A DNA stretch of 64,000 bases from Nematostella vectensis (taxonomy: Eukaryota; Cnidaria; Anthozoa; Actiniaria; Edwardsiidae), in contig NC_064034.1 in assembly GCF_932526225.1 (NCBI RefSeq), forward strand, positions 14,892,887-14,956,886, given 5' to 3'. The notes below the pieces were generated by a model. That model made no database searches. It was not told the origin of the DNA and saw nothing but the letters and a program-made list of their open reading frames with translations. Shown here one piece after another: positions 33,206 through 45,703 of the stretch. Positions within the stretch are counted from its first letter, which is position 1, and every line of letters begins with the position of its first letter. The translations under genes were made by a program, and so were the position numbers.

Positions 33206-34196
33206 GTTAGATGGTCAAATGTTTTGCCAAGGCCGGTCATTGCGTGTGTTTATTTCTCATTGGTATCAATTTTCGAAGCGAACATCTACTTTTTATACCA
33301 AAAGCGCTGGAAATATTGATGTCATAGAAGCTGCTTGATACTACGGACATCTTTAGTAGTAGTTATCAAATTTTAAGACAGACCAGGCGCCGAATATTCA
33401 AGAAATTTGTCTGTGAGAGCACGAAGAATGCTTGGGATTGTTTGCGGTACTTCTCGCGAGTTGTTGATCGAGTGAGCTTATCAAATAATGGAATTTGTGT
33501 TCAAGCAAAGGTTTGTCTATTTAGACGAAAAAGCCTGTAGGAAATTGTGGATGTGAAAATCCTGTAGTAATTTAGTGATGCGTGGATCTGCAGCTATATA
33601 ATTAAATCGTAAATCTCCTGAGCCGGCAACTATCTTTGCGTTTCAATTTCAAATCATTTAGCATAAAGTTACTCTCACCGGGGTTCGTCTTTACTAAAAT
33701 TATTACCATTGCATATAACACCAATGTAGTTTTGATTTACATAAATGCTGTTTATAATTTGATTTGGGTATTAGATTTTGCCATTTGACGTATTTTGACA
33801 GTGGCCTGAAAAGGGAAGGCAGGCGTCGCGTCTAGTATTTGTGTCAGGCGTACTTTTATTTTTCCTCTCCAACTTTTGAAAAATAAAATCGTCAGATACT
33901 CAGGCTAGTGTGAATATGGTTGAGAGCGAGAGAGACTGGGCCTCAATGTTTTTGATCGATGACGTCAGGCTATTATTCACGTTAGGGCCTTGATACTCAG
34001 GCTAGCTGAAGACCGCACTGTTTCGGACGCGGCCCGGATAGGTCTAGAGGAGGCTCTGTCCGTTTCCTTGGACGCCGCAACAGCTTTATCACATTCCCAA
34101 ACCCCGGTCGCCTCGACACGCGTACCGCACTGTTGGACTAATGGAGGGGGAGGGGTGAGCGTCAACATTCTGTGGTCAGCGGTTTCTTAAATCATT

Positions 34197-34210
34197 CAAA
34201 ATGGCGGATT
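34197..34210 (+). promoter_or_regulatory. YY1-like AAAATGGCGG site upstream of IMMP2L
   Basis: TCAAAATGGCGGAT lies 60-73 bases before the start codon. The AAnATGGCGGC core is the known YY1-type promoter element of housekeeping genes. The final base differs from the consensus, so this is suggestive only. Confidence 0.35.
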
Positions 34211-34269
34211 TCTCATGGAAATCGAACACAATTCTATAGTTCCCCCTTTCCGGCTTCCTGTACACGGTT

Positions 34270-37200
34270 ATGAGCAATTTCGTGTTTAGATATGGCAAGG
34301 CTTTTGCACAAGGACTTATCTTGAGCTTACCTATTGGAATTGTGTTTGTAGATAATATTGCGTGCCTGGCTACAGTACATGGTTCCTCCATGAAGGTAAG
34401 AAATAGAATACACGCCGCACTTAAGTACTTGATACTCACAGTTTTCTACTTCAAAGCCATGCTCGGGAATCCAGCGCTTTCTTTCCTCTACTGCGACCGC
34501 TAAGACTGCGATCATGCTCCAAAACGTTCAAGAAATACACTAACCTCAAGCATAGTTAATAATGAATTGGTTAGATCATATCTTATGGGGTTAAATATTG
34601 GTTTAATTAACATTGAACCATCGGTGATATCACAAATATTGTCCCATAGGCTATAGTAAGCCGGTAGTGACTGAAATTGTTATTGATACATGCAGATGTA
34701 GCCTCTGCTCATGGTGAATGTAAAAGGTCTATTACAAAGTTTGTTGCATGAGCAGCTGAACTTAATTGTTGTAATTCTTGTTGAAATATAAATGTTCTGA
34801 CTTTGAAATAAACCACTAGTTTAATGGGAGTCTGGGTAAATTCTAAGATTTGAGAGTAGAGAGTCAGAGGTCGACGCTTGTGACTATAGGCAGAGACTAA
34901 TTGCAAGGGCAGCCAGTCTTAACGCTTTTAAGAAAGCAAGCGGACTATTATTGCATTAACTTTTTAAACTTAACTTATTATATATTTTTGTTATTATCGC
35001 TTTTGTTGACATTTTAATACCTCATAAGAATCTTCGCATAGAAGGAGATGGGGTTATATGAAAGAAGAAGAAGGACTGAGGGCCGAAACCGAAAGATATC
35101 TAAAATATTGAAGAGTTTTACTTTTCCTCGCTCATGAATTTTATTTTTACTATAAAACATTGCATAGCCACAGCATTATTATGAAAATTGGTCTCCTATT
35201 TTTTTACAACAAGACTTCCAATATTCCACACAGTTTTCGTGACAGGCTTTTTACAAATGTAGGAATATACAACAAGCTCCGTACGGGCTAGCTTCTAGAA
35301 ACCACGACAAAACTCAGTAAATATGTTGCAATGCCTGCTCGGCGATGAAAACACCAAACCTTGTTTGTTGTTTTCAATGAGGCATTGCATTCTCTATCGC
35401 ATGCCCTCACCCAAATATTTAAAAAATGAGAAGACGATCAGCAGCAGTCTCACGAAAACTGCAGTAGTCATCTTCCAAGAAATATAAGACCGATTGTCAC
35501 ATGAGACCATGGCTATGCAGTATTTTATAGATAATAAATTCTAGAGCAAAGAAAATGTAAAACTCATGGATTTTCAGATATCTTGTTTGACTCTCTGACT
35601 CTCGACTCTTAAGATTTACCCAGACCCGTTTGATGGTGTACTGTCTAACTAACTTTTGCTGCTGCTCAATTCCATTAATTGTCATTCATCTTACTGATAA
35701 GATGCCTGTTGAGGAGTCTATGTTTTATTTTTAAAGGAAAATATTTATTATCAAAATATTTTTATTTCAGCCATCATTTAACCCTGATTACAAGACTCGT
35801 GATATAGTGGTCCTCAACAAATGGTGTGTGAAAAACTTCAAAGGTATCAAGAGAGGAGATGTTGTGTCTATAGTGTAAGTTGTGAAAAAGGTGATATTTA
35901 ACCCATTGACTCCTGGCTATTTTTTAGCTGTAATTACAAAAAAAAAAAAGACTGAAAACAGATACCTTCCCCCTATTTTGAGTGTTATACAGCCCGTCAA
36001 AGTCAACACCACTTTTCCTAGTCAGTGGTAGCCTTGCTTTCCAACAATGCTTTGCGGTCCCATTTTTAATCCCTTGTCGTTGTGCTAATTCGAGCACAAA
36101 TTGATGGTTGCTGGATGAGAACAAAATTTTCCAATGAACCACCACAGCTCTCCTAGATGCTGTCTTTTCTGAAACCTAATTGATTCCAAAATTGTTTACA
36201 CTGCTATTCTGGGTCTGTATGACCTGGAATTGATTTGTTTGGCTTTGGGGTGAAAAGACTTACAAAAAACCATCTGACTTTGGGGAGAGGAGTGTTGACT
36301 GGCCCTCCCCTTGTAAATTTTTCAATTTTTCCTGGATCTCCAAAAAAGCTTTGCAATCTGTAATGATATCCAAGTGTTTTTACAAGATTTCAAGGCGTGG
36401 ACATTGTGTTCTGAGGCCATGGGGGATCAGAATAAAAGTATCTATTTGCGTCTTGAGCTGTGTTTGCTGATCTCTCTCCCTTGTATGGCATTTTGAGCGT
36501 TTTGTTGAGAGGGGTGATTCTGCTTTTCTTTCCTTGTATGATTCTAAATATATCAATGATTTCGAGCTATTATTAGGCTGAAGAGTAGTTGCTGTCACCT
36601 TGGTTGGATGCATATCTATCAGACCATTTATCCCTTAGACTGATCAAGTTATGTGACTGTGACTGTCATAGCATGCCAAGATCTCTTCTGTGATTCTATT
36701 GGGGAACAGAACAAAACAAGATCTATTTGTTTTCTACAAACAATTCAAACTAGTTTTTGGGGTGAGCATGCGCATGTTGATGCCAAGCATGTGTTTTCTA
36801 ATAATACAGGGACCCTTGAACAATCAGAATGTGCGATTTACGAGTGTCGTTGTATAAAGCTATATCAACTCATGCCTTCACAAATCAGGACAGGTTCACA
36901 TGTACCTGAGCAGAGTATCAGGGTTTTTAAGTAAGCCATAAATGAAAAAAGCAACTCCACTAAATTGTACTTAATTATTTTAATGTTCCTTCTTAATTAT
37001 TTCCCTTTGAACTCTGGTATAACAACAATAAAGTTAATACCACCTTACAAGCGGACATGCACCCTTTTTTATTAGAACCTTCATGAGAACATCCAGCCCG
37101 AGATTTCACAAATTTTTAGAACATGCTAAGAAGCAAATATCAAATAGCAGCAAATAGTGTGACGCATTCTAAAATGCAGAATCAAATTGTCTTTACAATA

Positions 37201-39278
37201 ACAACCCTGAATGTTATTTATTAATCATTTGTTTAATTCTTTTTTAATAGTTCATTGGTTACTATATCCTTATCTTTAAGCTGTAAAATACTCAAAACTA
37301 AGAATGGCCCAGACTCCATTGAAAAAAGACGCTCTTATTAAAACAAAAAGTGTACCAAATAAGCTAATAAGTTAAGTGTACCAATAAAGGGAAGAGAAAA
37401 TACAGTTTCTTTTAATCTATTTACAATGCTTACAAAAAGGAGAAGCCATTAATGCATATAGTACTTTGATCACCAAGAGAAATTAATTTAAACTTTCTTG
37501 AACATTGCCAAACTATTTGTCTCCCTCCAAACACCCACTTATCCCTTATCCCTCATACACACAAACATGACTAACACCATCTTATCAACTGTGATTAGAA
37601 GGAAATGTGGAAGGAGGTGGGGCATAATGTAATAAGAGCTGAAAGCCTTTTCTTCACTAGCTCATATGCCTGTATTTAAACTTATTCAGTTATCTGGGTT
37701 GTACCAGTGTTGGCTAAAGAATCCCCACAGGACCCTGTAAAGGCTAGCTTTTATTAAAGTTTTCAAACTTTAGGTACTTATCCCCATCTTCCCGAGTGGA
37801 AATAGGGCCACAAACATTTTGAGTAATTGATTTGAACCTTGATTTTCGTCTTAGTGACCCACATGACCCTGATATAATATTGATCAAGAGAATAGTTGCA
37901 TTACAAGGAGATCATGTCAAGTAAGTTCATTATTACAAATGGCAAAAATTATTGCATGCATAGCATGGAATCCTTTATTTACTAGGCTTCTTTGATATGA
38001 ACCCTATTATTGCTCCCCAAAGTTTCTTACCTTTAGAAGAAATCGTGATTGATGTACTATTCACTGCTATAGCTGGCTAATAAAGTGCCTAGCACTAGAA
38101 ACTATATATAATCAAGGACCCTTATATCTGTCATTGACAGATTCAAGGAAGTGATATAACCCCTCTTAAGTTCTTGCTTTTGTTTGTTGTAGTTGACAGC
38201 GACATATACTCATTGTTTTATAGAATAATAATACATATGTACCTATGAGTAAGTGCTTATAGTTGATTGTTTTGCAGGGCAATAGGGTATAAGAATAGAT
38301 ATGTGAAGATTCCTAGGGGTCACTGCTGGATTGAAGGGGATAATTCGAATCACAGCATGGATAGTAACACGTTCGGACCGGTAAGTAATTTTTTACATTG
38401 TCATCTAAACCTTTATACTTCCTGTAATTTGTAATCATTACCCCAGCTGGCTTCTAGACAAATTCTTATGAAGGTATTCTTCCAAAAGTGAAAGACACAC
38501 CTATCTTAAACACAAAATGGCATTATTTATGGACTATTAGCATCTTTTTAATTATACAAAACAAGAAAAGTCAAATATATGTGTATAGTCATTTTTGGTC
38601 TCTGATACTATTGAAGCTGATCATAGCTTCCACCACCTCACCACAACCACCTCATTATCAGAGCTGATAATGCACTCTTTAAAGTGAACTATGACTTCAT
38701 CAATATAAATTGGTTGCTTGTAACAGCTTTTTTTGAATGAAATCTATATATACCTATTTCAAAAAGGTTGTCAGTGCAAATGGCAAATGGCAGTTATACG
38801 ACCGGAAGTACCCCCCTGGCTTAGGTTTTTACAAATTATAATGACACTGGTAAATATAAATTACTCCACTGTCAATGATGGTGTGTCTGCACTTGAGTTA
38901 GGCTTGGTCTGACTTGGGGTGGGGGGGGGGGGACAGGAAATTAAACACATACTATACGCTCACATTTCGCTCACTTTCCATGCAAATCGTTATCTGGAGC
39001 AATCCGTCTGTCTACAGGTCCCAGTTGGGCTCATCCAAGCCAAGGCAACGCACGTGGTCTGGCCGTACTGGAGGTGGGGTCGGGTGGAAAACAAACTGCT
39101 AAAACACCGCGCCCCACTTAATCAATCAGAACTGAAAATGTTAAATGACTTTGAAGATACCAAACAGGATGAAAGTGAAGGCGAATCTGAAACCGAAGAA
39201 TCAAGCACGTGGAATGCAAATGACATTGATACATTGTCTGACTGTGGTCTGGTACCCGGCAAATTTGGACCAGTTTAA
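34270..39278 (+). CDS. IMMP2L: Mitochondrial inner membrane protease subunit 2, five exons
   Basis: Exons 34270-34395, 35771-35874, 37855-37920, 38278-38380 and 39018-39278 have GT/AG borders and join in phase to 219 codons plus stop. The protein is a type I signal peptidase (S26 family) that removes inner-membrane sorting signals from mitochondrial proteins. Exon 1 has a hydrophobic segment ([20 protein letters not shown]) and the catalytic Ser in GSSMK (Ser40). Exon 3 has the catalytic Lys in [12 protein letters not shown] (Lys88). Exon 4 carries the conserved [15 protein letters not shown], then DSNTFGP. Vertebrate IMMP2L is about 175 residues. This one has an extra acidic Ser/Glu-rich tail of about 50 residues from [15 protein letters not shown] to the stop. 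The gene looks intact and complete. Intron 1 holds an inverted-repeat element; introns 2-4 (1980, 357 and 637 bp) show nothing notable. Confidence 0.92.
34800..35660. repeat. Inverted-repeat element in IMMP2L intron 1
   Basis: GTCTGGGTAAATTCTAAG near 34830, with GAGAGTAGAGAGTCAGA following, faces its near complement CTTAAGATTTACCCAGAC near 35610 and TCTGACTCTCGACTCT near 35600. The ends are about 800 bp apart. This is probably a non-autonomous DNA element. I could not define its exact termini or target duplication. Confidence 0.45.
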
Positions 39279-40374
39279 AAATTCGTACACTGAGAAACGA
39301 GCGTTCGAATGCGATTCCTAGGTCGAGGATCTGGAGGATGGACCCCTTATTTCATCGATGTACTCAGAATCATCTAAGCAGGGTTTTTTATTTTATTTTT
39401 TGTTTATACATATATTGAGATTATTTGTGTTTGTTGTCTTATTCTACGTTTCTAGAAAAGCAATTAAAACATCCGCTATTTCTTGTAATTGCATTCACGT
39501 AAATCAAACAAAGAATGGAATACTGACAAGAGATGAGACTACAGTTCTTTCTATGCTTACGTACACCTCGTACAGTTTCATAAAAATGTAGTCAAATGGG
39601 GCTAGATACCCTACAAATTGCTTATTGTTAAAGTTTCACAATTGGACTAGTTGGTCCAATTCCACTAGCTATTGTCGTCTTTGAAAGTGTCCACAAGAGG
39701 ACAATTTCCATCGCCTCGACTGGCATTACATACAACCCTGCTCTAGATAAGGCTGGGATAAGGGGCGGATTTAGGGGTTGGCCGAGCGGGCCAACTGGAT
39801 CTGGCCTGGATCCGCCCCTTGGGATTGTTTCTCTGTCCGAGAGAGGAGTGTGGTATTTTGTTACCTCAGTTTACCACTGGATTGAACCGAAAACTACAGT
39901 ATGCTATATTATTATTATTTCACATACACTACACCTAAAAAAAGTTGTCAGTGCAAATGGCAATTGTCGGGTCAGTACGCAGCTCTTACAAGCTGCAATT
40001 TGATTGGTTAAATTAACAATATCCGCACCTCGAAACAAAGAACGAGAAGAATAGAGACAAAAGAACCCCTTTGTAGAACAAAGATAATAGGAGACAAAGC
40101 AGCTGCGTACTTACTCCAATTGTCAAATGGCAGTTCTTTTCTCAAACAATTCCATGGAACTCGTGAAAAATGTGAATAACTTCTGCGATTGCATTACTTA
40201 TAATCTTTATTCTTAAAAATGATTATACCCACGAGCATTAATTGGTCTTAGAATTACCATTTGCCATTTGCTCTGACAAGATTTATTTAAATAGGTGTAT
40301 ACATTCGGGACCTGGACACCCGTATATCGTGAAAAGAGAATAGCACGAAAACAAGCGCGAGAAAAGAGGGGGGA
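39279..40374. other. Intergenic stretch between IMMP2L and P450 (convergent 3' ends)
   Basis: Holds a palindrome AATTGGACTAGTTGGTCCAATT near 39640-39661 and a foldback with AGGGGCGGAT / ATCCGCCCCT ends (39761-39819). The phrase GTTGTCAGTGCAAATGGCAA near 39949 also occurs near 38768 in the last IMMP2L intron, which marks a local duplication. Confidence 0.5.
39761..39819. repeat. Short foldback with AGGGGCGGAT termini
   Basis: Perfect 10-nt ends at 39761-39770 and 39810-39819. Inside is GGGGTTGGCCGAGCGGGCC, which recurs near 53974-53992 in an element that also ends ATCCGCCCCT. The two are members of one MITE-like family. Confidence 0.6.
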
Positions 40375-43300
40375 TTATCGCCTGGCAACCTTTAGCTTGA
40401 TGGGATCTCGCGGCGCCATGAGTATAACTGCCCTATGTTCCAAAAGGTCTTGGGTTTCTTCAGATGAGCAGAACTTATACTTCTCCAGAATATTCACCAG
40501 AGCTATCTTGATCTCCATCAACGCAAACCTCATTCCGATGCACTGGCGCGGGCCCATACCAAATGGAATGAACGAGTAGGGGTGACGCTTCTCGTTAGCT
40601 TCGTGCGAAAAGTGCTCGGGGTCAAAATCGTCGGGTCTCTCCCAGACTGCAGGGTCGCGATGAAGGATGTAAACCGGTATATTGACGTCAACACCTCTAG
40701 GGAAGTGCACCCCCTGAATGGTGCATTCCTCGTCGCATCGCCTTATGATAAGATAACCGGGGGGGTACAGACGCAGGCTTTCGTTGATTACCCGATCGAG
40801 GTAATCGATCTTTTGGGAGTACTCATACAACGGCGAGTTCCCCCTGTTGCTCCCGGCGAGATCTATTTCTTGTATTAGTTTATCTTGCACGTCTGGGTGT
40901 CTAGCGAGGAGGTATGCAGTATTCGCGAGAGTATTAGCTGTGGTTTCGAAACCCGCTAGAAGAAACGTCAAGGATTGTGCTGCAAGTTCTTGATCGTTTA
41001 GCCTTGGTACTCCATCCACAGTATCTTCACGGGCTTCAAGCATTAGCGTCACCAGGTCCTTTCTTCCCTGAGATCCATGCTTTTTCCTCTGTTCCACCAT
41101 AGACAGGGCAATTTTGAGAAAGTAGTCGATATTCGGTAGAACGTCCACGTATTTGCTGAGATACTCAGAGAAGGGGAACATACTGAAAGCCCTGACCCAG
41201 ATGGGCGTTCGAAAGGCTTTTTTGGCCAGTTTGTAGAAGGAGCTGTCCGGATCGGTCTGGATGTCTGTTTCGACGCCAAACGCTGAGATGGTGATGACGT
41301 CAAGAGCGAACAGGCTAAACAGGTTTACACAGTCGGTGCTTTCACCTGTAACAAAAATATATATTATATGAGACAAACAGAGAGACATACTCATTCCTCA
41401 ACATTCTTCTTTCGGGTTTTCGTTTATAGTCCGGCGGATATGTGTTTGAATTGCGCACTTTTTGCTAAAGTTACCAATTTTAGCATAGTGTTAGTTTTTA
41501 ATACCCTTTTCAAGATAGGCTATAGAGCCAAGCTCAGATCGGCTTTAATTTCTAATCAATAAAGTGTATTGACTTGGCCGCCATTTTGAACCGGAAGTAA
41601 ACTACCTTTTTATAAAAAATAAATAAACTTACACATTTTGATACTGTTTTTCACTAGACAACTAATATGAAATTCAAAGAATGTATTTAAACCCAATATT
41701 TTTTTAAAAACCGCAAATTTGTCATTTTTGGAATTTTAAAGGTGATAGCCACCTTTAACCGGAAGTAGTCGAAAGTAAAACCTCGGACGTTTATTTCACC
41801 CCGCGCCCTTTAGCAAAAGACACCAATTTTATTGAAGTTGTAGGTTGAAATAACCTTTTTAAGATGAGCTATGGAGCCAGGATAAAATCGGCTTTTATCA
41901 CCGACTAATATGGTTTATTATGCAGCCATTTTGCACTGGAGATTAAATTTGGCATTTTTGAAAGCACAGAGATGCACATCTTGTTTAAAAGTCTACGACT
42001 AAAATATTCATGAAATTCATTTAATAATTTTAAGTTGTAAAAAAAGGCAAAACTGATTAGGTTTCTGCTATTAATTTTACCTTTTTTTAAAACCAGTAGT
42101 GGGTTTTCAAACCTGTTTCTGCACACTCTAATCAAACCAGATTAATGCATATACGAATAAGCAATGAAGCATTTTTTTAAAATAGAATTACCCGCGCAAC
42201 AGAATACAGTATCACCTGTAAATGCGTGAAATTCTAATTGGTGAGACACTTCTTTGATTCTTCTGTAGAAAAAGGAAGAAATACAAGAAGAGTGATAAGC
42301 GCACACCCGAGGCCACCAGATCAACAGTTCCTACTGTTAGAAACTGTTCATCTTGTAGCACTTGCACATAATCATGTGTGCGGTCGTTTACAGACGTTGA
42401 AGTCAATTGCCCGCTCACCGTGGTTCTTGGTATCCCCACCAGGCTTGTCACATAAGCACTTGCTTTTGTCTTCTTTCTTTTCTCTTGATCCAGCTATTAA
42501 GCGTGAATGTTTGGTATACTTGGGCTGGCTATATGTGTCTTTTAAATCATTTGACGACTTTCGAAAATAGTGAGTATCGACGCGTGACTTTTCACTTTCG
42601 GATTAAATTATCGGCCATTTTAATATCCCAAGATAATCCGTGATTAAATCAGATTTTCTTTTGGGTCCATAGCTTATCTTGAAAAGATGACCTTAAACTA
42701 CTCCTAAAACAAGTTTTATTCATTTTTGTTTAAAAGCGGCAAAGTGAAACAAGCGTGCCAGTATTTACTCTTAACTACTTCCGGTTCAAAATCGCTGCCA
42801 CCGTAAAAGTTACAAAAATTAAAAAAATCTTGTTACTTTAAAAACTCTTTTGTTTAAATGCATTTTTTTATTTATATTTTATTTGTCTATGAGTAAACTT
42901 TCTTAAAATGTGCGAGTTTATTTATTTTTTGGGAAAAAAGTTAGTTTACTTCCGGTTCAAAATGGCGGCCAAATCAATATTCATTATTAATCAGAAATTA
43001 AAGCCGAACTGAGCTTGGCTCTATACTTGTAAGAGGTATCAAAAACTATCGCTATGCTAAAATCGATAACTTTAGCAAAAAGTGCGCAATTCAAGGTAAA
43101 ATCTGCACATATCCGCTGGACTATTACCTTCAGGATAATTGTCATTCTTCAAGTATAATGCCTAACCGGTACGAGGGATTTTTCAGGGCTAGGCATGAAC
43201 GAGAGAGAGGAGATTGGCGACCCCCCATCCCCATAGGACACCCCTTACAGAGAAGCAATCTCCACTTGCCGCTGGCACAAACGTGCGTGGCCTCTGGGAA

Positions 43301-44384
43301 CGTGATTGGCAGGAAAAAAAGAATGATAATGCTATACGCATGCGCTGAAGATTATCCTTCTGTTGTTTTGTCCCACATGTGAGGCGTATGTAGCTTATCT
43401 GGTGTATAAATATATAGACAAACTACGATGTACTGGACGGAGGTGAGTCAGTAAGTGGGTCCTTCGCTTACAGGGGAAGGATGATGTGAGCGAGGCATGG
43501 CATTACCGATGACGTCCCGCGCCAAAGATAAAGAATCAAAGAATCATTGAAATATATTATAAAGAATGAGGTTGTGTTGCACTGGTTCTGGCTACCCAGT
43601 GTGACACAACGCAATTGATACCTCAGTTCATCCAATTTTTTAAATAGACAGCTTTGACATTTGAAAACTTGACATTGGAATAGAGTAGCACATTTCAATA
43701 GTTCATGAATTTATAAAAGACCCGACGGTAAACACACTCCTTAAAACCTTGACCTAGTTATTAACGGAGAATTAATGATTCCAATATTAAACATATCAGA
43801 TCTGACCAACCGTTACAGACACCACATACACAATTATAATATGACAAGGTAATAATTCCACTACATCGGGGAGACCGATTTTATCTAAAATGCTTCGCTC
43901 TACCTGTTGCGGCGAAAGAGGCCATTTTCGACTGCAATGTGGCTGTAGCTTTATCAATTATCGGTACGATCTGCTTGAGTTTAGCAGTGCTGAAGGTAGG
44001 TGTCAGGGTCGTTCGGATGCGTTTCCACAAAGCGCCTTGCCCTAAAAACATCCCCGAGTCCATTGGCGGGTTTGGCTTGATAAAAAGGGGCCTGTTTGGA
44101 AATTTGTGGAACTCCTTTATCACAATTTGCTTGACTATCTCAGGATCGCTGACGACGATAGCCGCTGCTCTACCAATAAACATTTTGTGAACTCGGCCAT
44201 ACGCTTTGAAGTAATGCATGAGCATTTTGTGCATGCCACCATGTTTTTTGACATCTAATAAATTACCGATGTACGGCCATGGATTGGGTCCTTTCAAAGG
44301 TTCGTTAGCGAGAATAGAATATCTGCTAACGCCGTACCAATAGACTGCAGCTAGCACAGGTAGTAATATTACCAACCAAAGCAT
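40375..44384 (-). CDS. Cytochrome P450, CYP3-clan-like, two exons
   Basis: Exon 1 is 43904-44384 and exon 2 is 40375-41345. A Gly codon split 1+2 joins them in frame to 483 residues, the normal P450 length. The N-terminus is a membrane anchor (MLWLVILLPVLAAVYWYGVS) followed by the Pro/Gly hinge GPNPWPYIGN, so the enzyme sits on the ER membrane. Exon 2 carries the I-helix AGFETTANTL (oxygen activation), the K-helix ESLR, the PERF-like region RPDDFDPEHF and the heme-binding FGMGPRQCIGMRF with Cys about residue 429. These are the hallmarks of CYP3/thromboxane-synthase-like monooxygenases. Substrate cannot be told. No defects seen. The 2558-bp intron contains a 1.7-kb inverted-repeat element. Confidence 0.92.
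41427..43123. repeat. 1.7-kb terminal-inverted-repeat element in the P450 intron
   Basis: Left end TAGTCCGGCGGATATGTG and right end CACATATCCGCTGGACTA are near-perfect inverted repeats. They extend inward through GCGCACTTTTTGCTAAAG, ATAGAGCCAAGCTC and GGCCGCCATTTTGAACCGGA (41574-41595 and inverted at about 42950-42972). The flanks read TTA on both sides (41424-41426 and 43124-43126), a possible 3-bp target duplication as made by PIF/Harbinger-type transposases. No transposase-like reading frame inside. A one-ended copy lies at 4549-4712. Confidence 0.75.
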
Positions 44385-45465
44385 GTTTGCATCGAATGTT
44401 TGAAGTCGAAATCAGTACTGCAGTACGCCAAGGTCGCACTACGGGGGAATAATTATCGAAAACCTCGAACACCGAAACGAAACCACCGGAACGTAGCCAG
44501 CGGACCGAAACAGAAAATGCCGGAATCAAACCACCAGGGCGGTTTTGACAGTAATTCTGTCGCCACTTTTCAACGCCCGCTTTTATCTGACTTTAATGAA
44601 GAGTCAATAAGCACAAATCACAGTGTATTTTCACTAGTCCCTGGTACATTGCAGGCGAGGTCGTGTTCATTAAATGTCTCTTTGAACACTCAATTCACTC
44701 GGCCAATCCGACAATGGTCATTCTTAACCAGAGATTCTTAACTTTGCAAACGTTAACAACTTTGTGCGAAATCCCTTTTCGTGCCTGTTTACTGAAGCTT
44801 TTGAATAATCCAATAGTATCGAGTGTTTTTTTTTTCCATTCAGTATTATTCTTATTGAAAAAAAAAAAAACGTTTTGTGAGCGGAATGGAGGATTCGGAG
44901 TATTTTGACCCCAAATCCTAAAATAAGGGTAGCGATTTGGAGGAACGGAAAGAAAGAGGGATTGTCGATTGTTTTTATCTCGTCTCTACACTCCTTATTC
45001 CTTAGATACATCCAGTGCTTACCGAGGGGGGTTGTAAGTGTTTGCGGTGATATGCTTTTGCCTTAAATTTGGCGCGGTTTATTTCTACTTTATTCCGTTG
45101 TAAATTTCGGTTTCTCTAGACTGCGCGGTTTACGGTAAATGACTTTTTTTGACGGTTTTGCAGTTTTTCGGTGCATTTTTATGTGTGTTTTTTTTTGCGG
45201 TTTTCGCAGCCCCCTTACGCCTCCCCCTCACTTCTTACCTGTCAGACTCTAGTAAAATTTCATCTGCTGGAAAAGGATTTACCCAAAGTTTGTATAGCTG
45301 TTTTTATTTATTCCCCGTTTTTGGGTTCTGGGTCATAATCCATGAATCAGCGTTTTAGGATTTTGGTTCAAAATCCGCCGCTTCGCCAATCCTTGTCCTC
45401 CAATCCTTGTTTTAGGGTCGCCTGTGAAGTAATGCGTGACAATTTGCACAATAGCAACGCAAACC
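44385..45465. other. Upstream region of the P450 gene and intergenic DNA
   Basis: Divergent promoter space between the P450 (minus) and LACTBL1-like (plus) genes. Contains T and A homopolymer runs near 44827-44870. No confident TATA box, exon or RNA gene seen. Confidence 0.45.
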
Positions 45466-45539
45466 AATTGTGGCACAGAAAGGGGTTTAGTCCCTCGAGA
45501 GCCCCCTCGAGGGACTAAACCCCTTTCTGTGCCACAATT
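45466..45539. repeat. Perfect 34-nt inverted repeat with a 6-nt loop
   Basis: Left arm 45466-45499 and right arm 45506-45539 are exact complements, from AATTGTGGCACAGAAAGGGG inward to TTTAGTCCCTCGAG, around the loop AGCCCC. Placed about 165-270 bases before the LACTBL1-like start. Perfect identity suggests recent origin or active maintenance. Confidence 0.85.
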
Positions 45540-45703
45540 TAAGAACAACACACGAGGCTAATATAGTAATGTAACTAGCTTTATTGAGAAAACAGTCAAG
45601 ACACAACTCCAACTTATATTTTATTTTCCTGAAGGATCACGAGTGACTGATTCTAATCCTGGTCCGCCTGTGCTCTAATCTATTCGTCAGACAATGCGCC
45701 ACC

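Noticed and set aside
42212-42570. Possible transposase inside the P450 intron element
   Set aside because: Both strands are open only briefly and neither shows DDE or DNA-binding motifs.
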